Positions 51,201-62,362 of a stretch of DNA of 64,000 nucleotides are shown piece after piece. Source of the stretch: Flammeovirgaceae bacterium. Lineage in GTDB: Bacteria; Bacteroidota; Bacteroidia; Cytophagales; Cyclobacteriaceae. Below the pieces are notes generated by a model, which was not told the DNA's origin, did not search any database, and saw only the letters and a program-made list of their open reading frames with translations. How positions within the stretch are numbered: position 1 is the stretch's first letter; each line of letters starts with the position of its first letter. Position numbers and translations under genes: made by a program. Location: the NCBI GenBank assembly GCA_012032815.1, contig JAAUQD010000001.1, forward strand, positions 1 through 64,000. Direction: 5' to 3'.

Positions 51201-53854
51201 CAGTTCTTCAGCTTCGAAATGATTTCATTGAGTTTCAATAACGCCTCAACAGGACTCATGGTGTTAATGTCAATGGCATCAAGCAGCTCGCGAATCTCTT
51301 TGAGCTTTGGATCGGCTTCAAACAATCCAAGCTGAGGAATTGGTTTCGGAATCTCTTTTATTCTTTTCTTTGACTTATCCCCAGCCAGATCTTCTGGCGG
51401 ATGCTTCTCCTTTTCAAGAAAATGCAGAATCTCATTGGCCCTTAATACAATTTTATTTGGCATTCCGGCCAGTTGCGCTACATGAATTCCAAAACTGTGC
51501 TCACTGCCACCTTCCTTGAGTTTGCGCATAAAAATAATCTTGTCCCCAACTTCCTTTACGGAAACATTAAAATTCTTGACGCGATCAAGATCTTCAGTGA
51601 GCTGATTTAATTCATGATAGTGTGTCGCAAAAAGCGTTTTAGGTTTGAAGTCCTTATGGTTGTGAAGGTATTCAACGATGGCCCAGGCAATTGACACGCC
51701 ATCGTAGGTACTTGTTCCTCGCCCGATCTCATCCATTAAAATCAAACTCCGGTTGTTTAGATTATTAAGAATGCTGGCGGTCTCCGTCATCTCCACCATA
51801 AACGTGGATTCACCACGTGAAAGATTATCCGATGCTCCCACACGTGTGAAGACCTTATCGACAATCCCCATTTCCACTTCATCAGCAGGTACATAACTGC
51901 CCATTTGTGCCATTAACACAATTAGTGCTGTTTGGCGAAGTAGGGCAGATTTTCCCGCCATGTTCGGACCTGTGATTACTAAAATCTGCTGGGATTCATT
52001 ACCCAGGAAAACATCGTTGGGCACATAGCTCTCTCCTACCGGCAATTGTTTTTCAATCACAGGATGCCTCCCCGCTTTTATATTTATGTCAAACGAGTCA
52101 TTGATGGTAGGCCGATTGTATTTGTTTTGTCTGGCAGCCACAGCAAAAGAAACCAGGCAGTCTAGCGTGGCTATGACACGGGCATTTTCCTGAATTTCAG
52201 AAATGAAATCTCCCGCATGGCGAACAAGTTCCTGAAATAATCTTTGCTCAATGATTAAAAGTTTTTCTTCGGCCGTAAGAATTTTCTCTTCGTAGATTTT
52301 AAGTTCTTCGGTTATGTATCGCTCGGCATTGACCAGCGTTTGTTTGCGAATCCACTCGGGAGGGACTTTGTCTTTGTGTGTATTGCTTACTTCAAGGTAG
52401 TAGCCAAACACTTTATTAAAAGAAATTTTGAGGGAGGAAATTCCCGTTCGCGCAACTTCACGGGTTTGGATTTGCAGTAAATAATCTTTGCCACTATAGG
52501 CCAGCTTCCTAAGTTCATCAAGTTCTTCATTAACCCCATCATTGATCACACCTCCCTGATGAATCAGCAATGGTGCATCCGGTTTTAATTCTTTCTCAAT
52601 ACGATCCAACAAAAATTCACATCGCTGAATTTGATTCCCTAGTTTTTGCAGTCCTGCCGATTTCGCCTTCTCAATTTTTTCCTTGATGGGAATCACTGCC
52701 TGCAACGACCGCTTTAATTGATGAAGCTCACGAGGATTAATCCGGGCTACGGCAACTTTTGAAATCAGTCTTTCCAAATCAGCAATCTGACCAAGATTTG
52801 CAGAGACCGTTTCCGTTAACTCCGTATCATCCAAAAAATTTTCTACAATATCATGACGCTCACGAATAGCTTCAGGGTCTTTTAACGGAAGCACCATCCA
52901 TTTTCTCAAAAGCCTGGAGCCCATAGCCGTAACGGTGTGATCAAGAATTTGAATCAGCGGAACACCACCTTCCTGCTGTGCATTTACAATTTCAAGATTT
53001 CGAATGGTGAATTTGTCGAGCCACACGTATCGATCCTGATCAATTCGCGATATGGAAGCAATATGATGTGTTTCCTTGTGCTCCGTTATTTCCAGATAAT
53101 GAAGAACGGAACCTGCAGCGATGATGGCTTCTGGCATCTGATCTATTCCAAATCCCTTGAGGTTAGCTGTTTTAAATTGGGTTAATAATTTTTCTTCGGC
53201 ATAGTCAAACGCATACACCCACTCGTCCAATGCGTACACCGCATACTCTTCGCCCCAAATGTTTTCCAGCTTTTCCCGATGCGAGCGACTGAAAATTATT
53301 TCTGACGGCCCGAAACTCTGAATGAGTTTTAAGACGTAGTTTTCTGAACCATGGGCGGCATAAAATTCACCGGTGCTTATATCCAATAAAGAAATGCCCC
53401 ATGACGATTGGCCAATGTGAACGGATGCGAGAAAATTATTTTGCTTCTTCTCCAGTACGTGATCATTATACGAAACTCCGGGTGTAACCAATTCGGTGAC
53501 GCCTCGCTTAACAATGCCCTTTACAAATTTTGGATCCTCCAGTTGATCGCAGATTGCCACACGATGACCTGCCCGCACTAATTTTGGTAAGTAGGTATCA
53601 AGGGCATGGTGTGGAAACCCGGCTAATTCAATTTCTGATGCGGATCCGTTTCCCCGTTTGGTAAGAACAATGTCAAGAATTTTACTGGCCGAAATGGCAT
53701 CTTGGCCGAAGGTTTCATAAAAATCACCAACGCGAAACAACAGCAAGGCTCCCGGATATTTTACCTTGATGGCGTTGTATTGTTTCATCAAAGGTGTTTG
53801 CACGGAAGCCATGCCACAAAGATGTGGACTTTGACGGGAAGTCAAAAAGATCAA
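51200..53854 (-). CDS. mutS: DNA mismatch repair protein MutS (likely start 53812)
   Basis: LLLFRVGDFYETFGQDA; VITGPNMAGKSALLRQTALIVLMAQMGSYVPA; LMDEIGRGTSTYDGVSIAWA. Confidence 0.97.
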   Translation of the reverse strand: MIFLTSRQSPHLCGMASVQTPLMKQYNAIKVKYPGALLLFRVGDFYETFGQDAISASKILDIVLTKRGNGSASEIELAGFPHHALDTYLPKLVRAGHRVAICDQLEDPKFVKGIVKRGVTELVTPGVSYNDHVLEKKQNNFLASVHIGQSSWGISLLDISTGEFYAAHGSENYVLKLIQSFGPSEIIFSRSHREKLENIWGEEYAVYALDEWVYAFDYAEEKLLTQFKTANLKGFGIDQMPEAIIAAGSVLHYLEITEHKETHHIASISRIDQDRYVWLDKFTIRNLEIVNAQQEGGVPLIQILDHTVTAMGSRLLRKWMVLPLKDPEAIRERHDIVENFLDDTELTETVSANLGQIADLERLISKVAVARINPRELHQLKRSLQAVIPIKEKIEKAKSAGLQKLGNQIQRCEFLLDRIEKELKPDAPLLIHQGGVINDGVNEELDELRKLAYSGKDYLLQIQTREVARTGISSLKISFNKVFGYYLEVSNTHKDKVPPEWIRKQTLVNAERYITEELKIYEEKILTAEEKLLIIEQRLFQELVRHAGDFISEIQENARVIATLDCLVSFAVAARQNKYNRPTINDSFDINIKAGRHPVIEKQLPVGESYVPNDVFLGNESQQILVITGPNMAGKSALLRQTALIVLMAQMGSYVPADEVEMGIVDKVFTRVGASDNLSRGESTFMVEMTETASILNNLNNRSLILMDEIGRGTSTYDGVSIAWAIVEYLHNHKDFKPKTLFATHYHELNQLTEDLDRVKNFNVSVKEVGDKIIFMRKLKEGGSEHSFGIHVAQLAGMPNKIVLRANEILHFLEKEKHPPEDLAGDKSKKRIKEIPKPIPQLGLFEADPKLKEIRELLDAIDINTMSPVEALLKLNEIISKLKN

Positions 53855-53874
53855 TCACAATTGTAAATGGAATC

Positions 53875-54567
53875 TTACTTGATGGCGACAACGATCCACA
53901 TTTTATCTCCCTTTATTTTTTCTCGGTCGATAAACAGGTCCTGTTTTGAAATAATTTTAAATCCCGCTTTTGTCAAATCCTCAAGCACATACTTCATCCC
54001 GATTTCATGCTTACGCTCTTGTTCAGACCGCGCCAGATCCTTTCGGGAATCCGCGATGGGTTCACAAATCACCAGCCTGCCTCCCGGTCGAAGCGCTGTC
54101 TTGATGTGTTGAAGTATTTTATCATGATCATCCATTTCATGATAGGTATCGATGATGAGGGCGGCATGAATGGAATTTGCTGAGAGTTTTGGATTGTCAT
54201 AATCACCCTTAATCACACTAACATTACTAATTTTCCGATCGGCAAGATGTTGCGCTAGCTGATCAAGCCGGGATTGATTGACATCCACAGCATACACCTT
54301 TCCAGTTGTTCCAATGGTTTTACTCAGTTTGACACTCATGTATCCTTCATGACAACCAATGTCGGCTACCTGATCTCCCGGCTTCAGTTTAAGTATCTTG
54401 ATGATATCATCAGGCTTTTGCCATGCATCACGCTCCGCCCAGGCGGATTCTTTGTACACATCCTTCCATTGATCTTGTGCTGATGCAGAAGCAAAAATCA
54501 GGACGAACAATAGAAATAGATATTTTCCCATAGCTTGGATAACGAATTTAACAATTACCGGTTTCAA
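53875..54567 (-). CDS. SAM-dependent methyltransferase with N-terminal signal peptide
   Basis: MGKYLFLLFVLIFASASAQDQWKDVYKE signal-like; GDQVADIGCHEGYMSVKLSKTIGTTGKVYAVDVN. Confidence 0.82.
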   Translation of the reverse strand: MKPVIVKFVIQAMGKYLFLLFVLIFASASAQDQWKDVYKESAWAERDAWQKPDDIIKILKLKPGDQVADIGCHEGYMSVKLSKTIGTTGKVYAVDVNQSRLDQLAQHLADRKISNVSVIKGDYDNPKLSANSIHAALIIDTYHEMDDHDKILQHIKTALRPGGRLVICEPIADSRKDLARSEQERKHEIGMKYVLEDLTKAGFKIISKQDLFIDREKIKGDKMWIVVAIK

Positions 54568-54604
54568 AAATTAGCTATCCCAATCATAACCCTATTTTTG
54601 CGAC

Positions 54605-55147
54605 ATGAAAAAACTGAAGCTTGAGGAATTGGGAAGAATTTCGGTGAAAGAATTTGAAAAGGCAGAAAAAATTCCCGTTTGTATAGTATTGGACAATGTG
54701 CGTAGCATGCACAATGTGGGCTCTGTCTTCAGAACGGCCGATGCCTTTCGGATTGAAAAAATAATCTTAACCGGAATCACGGGAACTCCTCCGCATCGTG
54801 AAATTCATAAAACCGCCTTAGGCGCAACTGAGTCCGTTGCATGGACGTTTGAAAAAAATCCTGTAGCAGCTATTGAAGCGTTGAAGAAGGAGGGGTATAT
54901 GATTATCGCTATTGAACAAACGTCTGAGAGTCAGTCGTTGCAAACTTTTCAACAAGATACTAAAAAGAAATATTGCCTTGTTTTTGGCAACGAAGTCAAT
55001 GGAGTTTCAGATTCAGTCATTGAGATGTGTGATTACGCAATTGAAGTACCGCAAGCCGGAACAAAACATTCACTGAATATTTCTGTTTGCGTTGGTGTGG
55101 TCGTGTGGGAGTTTTTTCAAAAGTTTCAAGGGCAATCGACAAGTTAA
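54605..55147 (+). CDS. TrmH/SpoU-family RNA methyltransferase
   Basis: IVLDNVRSMHNVGSVFRTADAF...LVFGNEVNGVSDSVIEMCDYAIEVPQAGTKHSLNISVCVGVVVWEF. Confidence 0.93.
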   Translation: MKKLKLEELGRISVKEFEKAEKIPVCIVLDNVRSMHNVGSVFRTADAFRIEKIILTGITGTPPHREIHKTALGATESVAWTFEKNPVAAIEALKKEGYMIIAIEQTSESQSLQTFQQDTKKKYCLVFGNEVNGVSDSVIEMCDYAIEVPQAGTKHSLNISVCVGVVVWEFFQKFQGQSTS

Positions 55148-55175
55148 TCTCATATTTGTAGTCAAGTAAACCAGC

Positions 55176-56339
55176 ATGTCCGATCGATACAATCAACGTG
55201 GAGTTTCAGCATCAAAGGAAGATGTGCATAAAGCCATCCAATCGATTGACAAGGGGCTGTATCCAAAAGCGTTTTGTAAAATTGTTCCCGATCATTTAAC
55301 AAACGATCCGTCTTCCTGCCTGGTCATGCATGCCGATGGCGCGGGTACCAAGTCATCCCTGGCGTATGTCTACTGGAAAGAAACCGGAGATCTTTCGGTT
55401 TGGAAAGGAATTGCTCAAGATGCTATCATCATGAATGTGGATGATCTCCTTTGCGTTGGCGCTACAGGTCCGATCATGCTTTCCTCCACCATTGGTCGGA
55501 ATAAAAATAAAATTCCTGGAGAAGTTATCGCTGCGATTATAAATGGTACAGAAGAAATTCTTCAGATGCTTCGCGATCATGGTTTGCACATATCAAGTAC
55601 GGGTGGCGAAACAGCCGATGTGGGTGATCTGGTACGAACGATCATTGTGGACAGTACGGTAGTCGCCCGTATGAGTCGTGGTGATGTAATCGACAACAGC
55701 CGAATACAGGGCGGAGATGTGATTGTGGGGTTGGCATCTTCAGGACAAGCAACCTATGAAACGGAATACAACAGCGGCATCGGCAGTAATGGACTAACTT
55801 CTGCTCGTCATGATGTTTTTACAAAAGAGTATGTTGAAAAATATCCAGAAAGTTTTGATCCTGCGGTACCAAAAGATTTGGTGTACACCGGAAAGCATAA
55901 AGTAACAGATACACTTGCTTCTTCTCCAATAAATTTGGGGAAGATGGTGCTCTCCCCCACCCGCACTTATGCACCCATCATGGTGAAAGTACTCAACGAA
56001 CTTCGTAGTGAAATTCACGGCATCGTCCATTGCAGTGGAGGCGCACAAACGAAAGTGTTGCATTTTGTAAATAACCTTCACATCATTAAGGACAATCTTT
56101 TTGAAATTCCACCCTTGTTTAAACTCATCCATGGGTTGAGTGACGCCTCTTTGTCGGAGATGTATAAGGTATTTAATATGGGTCACCGGATGGAAATTTA
56201 TTTGCCGGAGAAATTCGCAAAGACCATCATTGATATTTCAAATCATTTTGGTGTAGATGCAAAGGTTATTGGTCATGTGGAACAGAGTCAGGAAAAGAAG
56301 CTGACGATAAAGACATCCACAGGTTTAGTCACCTATTGA
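55176..56339 (+). CDS. purM: Phosphoribosylformylglycinamidine cyclo-ligase
   Basis: MHADGAGTKSSLAYVYWKETGD...DAIIMNVDDLLCVGA...GGETADVGDLVRTIIVDSTV. Confidence 0.92.
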   Translation: MSDRYNQRGVSASKEDVHKAIQSIDKGLYPKAFCKIVPDHLTNDPSSCLVMHADGAGTKSSLAYVYWKETGDLSVWKGIAQDAIIMNVDDLLCVGATGPIMLSSTIGRNKNKIPGEVIAAIINGTEEILQMLRDHGLHISSTGGETADVGDLVRTIIVDSTVVARMSRGDVIDNSRIQGGDVIVGLASSGQATYETEYNSGIGSNGLTSARHDVFTKEYVEKYPESFDPAVPKDLVYTGKHKVTDTLASSPINLGKMVLSPTRTYAPIMVKVLNELRSEIHGIVHCSGGAQTKVLHFVNNLHIIKDNLFEIPPLFKLIHGLSDASLSEMYKVFNMGHRMEIYLPEKFAKTIIDISNHFGVDAKVIGHVEQSQEKKLTIKTSTGLVTY

Positions 56340-56350
56340 CAAAAAAAAGA

Positions 56351-56374
56351 ACGGTTGGCCCCCCGACCAACCGT
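56351..56374. terminator. Hairpin after purM
   Basis: acggttggccccccgaccaaccgt, 8-bp stem; A8 tract precedes it on + strand so U-run is only on the minus strand. Confidence 0.4.
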
Positions 56375-56587
56375 CTAAACCCAATCTAAGCAAAGAAGCT
56401 TTACTGAAACAAAAGTAAAGAGGCTGAATTATCTGAATAAGACTTTAACATGAGCCTTGTGTTAAATGTTTGAAATGCTGAATAGGTTTTTTGGGTGTTT
56501 CCATGTTACCATTTTGTTAAATTCCTTGATTGGCGTCTTGCACGTGACCATTTCGTTTAGATTTGACAACTTCGATAACCATATACT

Positions 56588-56875
56588 ATGAAATCAGCAG
56601 AAAAAAAGGACATACAAAAAAAAATAGAAATTGCCTTGGGCCAGGTTGTCACTGGACTCTTCCCTGAGGAAAATAAAAAGACCACCAAAGTCATTAAAAA
56701 AACTGCGAAAGAATTAGCCCCTAAACTGAGCAAGATTTTAAAAGAGCTGAATAAAAAAATAATAAAAGCAAAAGCTAAGGCAGAAAAAAAATTGATTCAA
56801 AAAGAAAAGGCTATTAAAAAAACAGAAAAGAATAAAACGGTGAAGGAACCTGCCGTTCAGGCTGCCGCCCAGTAA
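56588..56875 (+). CDS. Lysine-rich small protein (histone H1/nucleoid-like composition)
   Basis: 95 aa, 28 Lys counted by eye; ends VKEPAVQAAAQ. Confidence 0.65.
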   Translation: MKSAEKKDIQKKIEIALGQVVTGLFPEENKKTTKVIKKTAKELAPKLSKILKELNKKIIKAKAKAEKKLIQKEKAIKKTEKNKTVKEPAVQAAAQ

Positions 56876-56877
56876 TT

Positions 56878-57796
56878 CTACGTTCGGAGTAAATTGGTTA
56901 ACGCTTCGTTTATGTTTTGGTAGCTAAACCTAAATCCGGATTGTGCAATTTTTTCAGCTGAAACGAAATTACCCTTCAAAACTATTTCGGACAATTCTCC
57001 AAGGATCAGTTTTAGGATGAAAGAAGGTACAGCCGGTAAAACGAGTGGTCTATTTAAAATTTTTGCAATGGCTTTTGTCATCTCAGCATTTGATACCGGA
57101 TTCGGACTTACCGCATTGTATGGGCCCCGCATTTGTTTTTGTTCTATGGCCTGAATGAAAATCCCGATTAGGTCATCCATATGAATCCAACTCATTATTT
57201 GTTTGCCAGAACCCAGCGGAGATCCAACTTACCATTTTTATTGGCTGAGCAAGTTTAGGTAAGGCACCCCCATCATTACTTAGCACAACGCCCGTTCGCA
57301 TTCTTACTTCACGAACTCCCAGCATTGAGAATTTGACTGCTTCATCTTCCCATTGTTTGGTAACACGTGCCAGAAAATCCGAGCCGGGATTATCGCTCTC
57401 CACAAAAATCCGGTCAGGCCCACCAAATCCATAATACCCGATGGCAGAAGCGGATATAAACGTATCAATACCGCCTCCATTTTTTTTGATCGATTCAAAA
57501 AGCAATTTTGTTGAATCCACTCTGCTTTTAAGAATTTCTTTCTTTCGATTAGCAGTCCATCGTTTATCGGCAATCCCCGCTCCGGCCAAATGAACCACGA
57601 TCGATGGTTTATCGAAGGCTTCTGGATCACAATATCCCTTCGACAAGTCCCAGTGATAACTCTGCACTTCCCCGGCTTTTTTGCTGCGTGAAAAATGGCT
57701 TACGGTAAATCCTTTTCGGATGAGTTCAATCGTCAGTTTCGTGCCGATCAGTCCGCTGGCTCCGGTAATTAAAACATGTTTTGATTCAGTTGACAC
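56878..57796 (-). CDS. TIGR01777-type NAD-dependent epimerase (frameshift near 57230)
   Basis: HVLITGASGLIGTKLTIELIRKGFTVSHFSRS; join IKMVVGSPLGSGKQIMSWIHMDDLIGIF if one A is removed. Confidence 0.9.
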
Positions 57797-57868
57797 CTTG
57801 CTTTTCCGATATTTGAAAGTGGAATGTTATTTGCAGTTCCCACGTAATTTAAATTAAACACCTGTTCT

Positions 57869-58561
57869 ATGAAAAGGTTATTCATACTCCTGCTCGTTTC
57901 AAGCCTTGTTTCACCCCTCTTTAGTCAAACAGTTTTAGTAAAAAAATATTCCGAACGGGATAAGGGAGATCAGGTAGAGGGATTTCAAACCGACCTGGAG
58001 GGCAAAAAAGACGATGTGGCCAATGCATGGGTAAAGTATCTTAAAGAAACAGGAAAACTAAAGCAAAACAATTCGCCTATGACGCTCACTGAACCGGCCA
58101 TCGGTGGCACCATTTATACGACCGGAATTATTTATGCCGATAGTAAAGAAAAGAATGAACACGTCAATGTATGGGTGGGCATCAAGGAAGCAGAATGGTC
58201 AGTCAATGATTTTGGAATTTTAAACCGTGAACTTGAGCAATTGGTATATCGGTTTGGGGTGAAGTTTTACCGCGATAAAATTCAGCTACAAATAGATGAG
58301 GCCCAGCGCGCGTTTGATGCCGTGGAGAAGCAACAGCAACGAACCCTTAACCAAAATAAAGATCTGAGCAACAAACTCGTCAATAATGAAGAGCAAAAAG
58401 TTAACCTTGAAAAATCGCTGGAGGTAAACAAACTGGATCATGCCGTACTTCTGCAAAAATTAGAAGAAAACCGACTATCTCAGGACTCCTTAGCCATCGT
58501 GAATACACAAATCAAAAAGGTTATTGAACTGCACAAAGAGCGACAGCGAAAGGTGAACTAG
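57869..58561 (+). CDS. Exported hypothetical protein with C-terminal coiled coil
   Basis: Signal peptide MKRLFILLLVSSLVSPLFSQ; Q/K/E-rich heptad-like C-terminus. Confidence 0.6.
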   Translation: MKRLFILLLVSSLVSPLFSQTVLVKKYSERDKGDQVEGFQTDLEGKKDDVANAWVKYLKETGKLKQNNSPMTLTEPAIGGTIYTTGIIYADSKEKNEHVNVWVGIKEAEWSVNDFGILNRELEQLVYRFGVKFYRDKIQLQIDEAQRAFDAVEKQQQRTLNQNKDLSNKLVNNEEQKVNLEKSLEVNKLDHAVLLQKLEENRLSQDSLAIVNTQIKKVIELHKERQRKVN

Positions 58562-58674
58562 ACCGCTCATCTCCTTTATTTCTTCTCATCAAAAAGCAAC
58601 GGTTTGATAATTGACCGGTAAGATTGTGATCATTCCAATCCACTTCTTTTGCTTCAAACAAATGAGAAGTTCAT

Positions 58675-59295
58675 ATGGAGTTATTCATACTAAGTTTAAG
58701 CGCGTTGTTTTCAATACTGAATCCAATCGGAACCCTGCCGGTATTTGTAAGTCTTACAAAAGACAAAGTAAAAATTGAACTCACCTATACCGCGATGTGG
58801 ACTTCCATAAATACAGCTATTATTCTGGTCATTGCCTTTTATGTTGGCAAAGAAATTCTCTTCTTTTTTAACATCAGCATTGAATCGCTAAAAATAGCCG
58901 GTGGTGTTATTATCGCGTCCTCGGGGTTCGCCTTGCTCACCGGAGAGTTTCAGGCTCATAAGGGTATGAAACGCAAAGTCAAAGAAGACGCTTCAACCCG
59001 CCATGACATTGCACTAACGCCATTGGCTATGCCGATGCTGGCTGGGCCCGGATCTATGTCCTTGCTTATTGCGTACCATCAGGAATATCCTCAATTCAGT
59101 GACCAGGTTATTCTGACTTTATCCATCCTGGCGGTATGCATGATCACGTTCATACTTTTGATGACTGCCCGATCGATTGTAAAAATTCTTGGGCCTTCCG
59201 GCCTGAATGCATTATCCCGCCTTATAGGATTTATCGTCATCACCATTGGTGTTGAGTATATCCTTTCTACACTTGTCAAAGTTCTTGATCTATGA
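58675..59295 (+). CDS. MarC family membrane protein
   Basis: LFSILNPIGTLPVFVSLTKD...AMPMLAGPGSMSLLI...LSRLIGFIVITIGVEYIL. Confidence 0.9.
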   Translation: MELFILSLSALFSILNPIGTLPVFVSLTKDKVKIELTYTAMWTSINTAIILVIAFYVGKEILFFFNISIESLKIAGGVIIASSGFALLTGEFQAHKGMKRKVKEDASTRHDIALTPLAMPMLAGPGSMSLLIAYHQEYPQFSDQVILTLSILAVCMITFILLMTARSIVKILGPSGLNALSRLIGFIVITIGVEYILSTLVKVLDL

Positions 59296-59315
59296 AATAA
59301 AACTGATGAGTCGAA

Positions 59316-62203
59316 CTAAAATTTATAATTAAACTTAATAGTCGCGCTGGTGCCCGGGTTCAATCGGACAAAAGTTTTATCAACCGACTCGTACGACTTA
59401 AACACCTGAAGGCGCTCAGAGCCAAGAATGTTGTTGATACCAAAACTGATTTGCATTCGTTCATCCTGCCCAATCGATTTAAGTGCATTGAAGTTAAGGC
59501 TGTTAAATGGAACTGAATATACATCAGGGCGATCGGCTATCCCGACAAAAGTTAAAGTCTCTCCTTGCACGTTATAAAACAAACCTGCCTCCAAACCATT
59601 TGCTTTTCCTTGATAGGATAGCCCAACGTTTATAATATACGGAGCTTGACCAGCCATATCGCGCGTACTACTAATTACTTCTCCTTCTCTTGCATTCGTC
59701 ACTCTTGAATTGTACTCGGTAGGGCTCATTTCAATTTTAGATTTTGCAAAAGTCATGTTCCCGCTTGCCGAAAACGCTGAAAGCCATGAACCAACAGTAC
59801 CCAGATTTTGACGGGCCTCTAACTCCAGGCCTAGCACGCTGCCACTTCCAACGTTTCTGGGTTGAAAATTATTAGGTGCCTGTACAAACTGTACAATTTC
59901 AATAGGGTTATCAAAAGTTTTGTAATACGCACTTAAGGCAAGGGTTTGTCCCTTTGATTGAAACGTTTCCCACCGTAAGTCAAAATTGTTTATTTGAGTG
60001 GATACCAGCTTTCCATCCCATATAATATTTCCCTGGTCATCCCGATCAGTAAAAAAACCTCCAATAAAGGTGCGGCCGGTTAAAGGGTCGCGAATTTCTG
60101 CAAAAGATGCTTCTTTAAAAGATGGTCTTGCTACGGTGGAAGCAAACTAGAACCGTAGGTTTTGTTTTTCGGTCACCGCAAAAATTAAATTCAATGCGGG
60201 AAAAAACCCAAAGTCATCCACAACCAACTGATCGTTGTACTTCAGACCCTGACGATTCACACCGGTATAATATTGAGAATAATCTTCAACGCGCAATCCA
60301 ATCGATGCCTTAGTACGCTCTGAAATATTAAAATCAGTAGAGGCATACGCTGCTATGTTATTAATTGTCCCGCTGTATTTATTGGGGTTTACAGGAATAA
60401 ACTGGGGCTCATATCGGGTTCCCTCAAAACCAATTCCGTCCATCGGCCAAAGGTTTCCTGATAAAATATTTCATCTGGATTTCCAATAAGGGGAACATTT
60501 TGAGGTATAAATTGAAATCCCTGAATTTCATAATCTCTTTCCTTGTAGGTATACCCTCCTCCAAATTTCAATTTGGCATCGCGCAAGAACAAAGAATATG
60601 TTTTAGTGATATCTGCTTTTCCGACAATATTGATTTCGTCCAGGTATCTCCAGATTCGTTCCGGGTAGCCGGATTCACTGCCAATGCTTATTCCTCCATC
60701 GTTGCGGTACCGGGTAAAGCGAATGTCCGGGTCTTCTATCTTAGAACGGGTAGGAGATACTTTCCACTCAATCTGCCAGGTAGGGTCGGGTAGAAAGTGA
60801 ACACCATTGAGTAAGATATTGGAGAGCTGACGCTCGCTGTATTCCAGATTGTGCTGAGTAGCTTCAAAGGTGGCTCCAAGATCCGTTTTTTGGAAATCAA
60901 ATACACCTGCTTTTGATTCTCCGTTTTGGGTATGAAACAAATTCAATCTTATTTTTGATTTGTCCCGTTTCCAGGCGAGTCCGGCAAGGCCTGAAAGAGA
61001 AACATTATTTAATCCGTAATCCCCTACTTGAAATTCACGTTGCTCCAGATCATAGACATTGGGATCTGATTTACCATACCGTCCAAATTCGGCACCTTCA
61101 TAATATTCTGTGTTATTTGAATAGCTCAATGCCAGCGAGTAACCAAATGTATTTTTAGCTATGGTGTGCTGGTTGCCAAGACTAAATGCCATACTATAAT
61201 CCATGGCGCTTTGAGTCCTCATTGTGGACATCGTTGAATTAAATCCACTTAAAATACTTTGAAACTCCTGTCCGGCTGGACTATCGGGTTTACCTACTAC
61301 CTGTGGGTAAAGCGGAATATCGGTGCGGTTGTCTGTAGGTATGGCACGGGTTCCATCATCCTTTCCCAGCCAGTCGTATTTGCCGCCTTGATAGGTCAGG
61401 TAATTAGTATTGAAATGCATCGAAGGATTGTACCCTACACTGGCAGAAAGGTTGAGTAATCTTTCTTCCGGAAAATCCTTGGTTTCGATATTGACAATAC
61501 CTCCGGTAAAATCTCCGGGTAAATCAGAGGTGAACGATTTCAACACAACAATATTATCCAGTAAATTGGTTGGAAATAAATCCATTTGAACAGTGTTACG
61601 GTCCGGATCAAGCCCGGGCACATCTACACCATTCAATGTAGATTTTGTATAGCGATCGCCAAGGCCCCGAACGAATACATATTTTCCTCCTTCTACTGAA
61701 ACTCCCGGAACTCTTTTTATTGCCGCAGCTGCATCAGAATCACCAATTTTTTTAAAGTTCGCAGACGAGATTCCATCCATTACATTTACAGACTTTCTCT
61801 TTATCGTAAGCAATGCTTCTTCTGAAGAAGCCAACACCTTCGCTGTCACAACCACTTCCTGAAGCTCAGCAATATCTTCTTTCATTCTGATGGTTTCCAA
61901 TATGACTGCTTCCTCAGCTTTTACAATGATACCTGATACGGTAAGAGTTTTGTAAGAAACGTAAGATATAACAAGGTTGTAGGTGCCTTCTTCTACCCGA
62001 ATCTCAAATTTACCATCAAGATCCGAAATCGAGCCGATGCCCAACTCTTCAATCTGTACAGCAACACCTATTAATGCTTCACCTGTAGCATCATCAATCA
62101 AACTGCCACGTATAAACCCTTTCTGGGCTATCCCATGTACTGCACTTGAAAGCATGAAAAGAAGTATATAAAGGCGTTTGGGCATTTTAGGAAGTTTATG
62201 CAA
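59316..62203 (-). CDS. TonB-dependent receptor with carboxypeptidase-like domain (frameshift near 60443; in-frame TAG at 60147-60149)
   Basis: GFIRGSLIDDATGEALIGVAVQIEELGIGS; GVSVEGGKYVFVRGLGDRYTKSTLNGVDVPGLDPD plug; read-through NLRF*FASTVARPSFKEASFAEIRDP is in the same frame through to 59316. Confidence 0.87.
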
Positions 62204-62305
62204 CGATTAGTCTCAAAATTCACCGCAAATTTGGCAGTAAAATTCCGGAGTTAACCACCCTGTGTGTTATCAGCATGTTAAGGAATTGTTACCAGGATGC
62301 AGGAC

Positions 62306-62340
62306 AAAAAAAGCCCCCAACTATACGGAAGGGGGCTTTT
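62306..62340 (-). terminator. Rho-independent terminator for the downstream-coded lipoprotein gene
   Basis: aaaaaaagcccccaactatacggaagggggctttt: GCCCCC/GGGGGC stem with T7 on the minus strand. Confidence 0.8.
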
Positions 62341-62362
62341 GAAGTATTCTTCTTAATGTATA

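Noticed and set aside
60147-60149. TAG reassignment or alternative genetic code
   Set aside because: TAG is used as a normal stop elsewhere in the window (e.g. RlpA-like gene at 1828-1830 and the MFS gene at 5500-5502).
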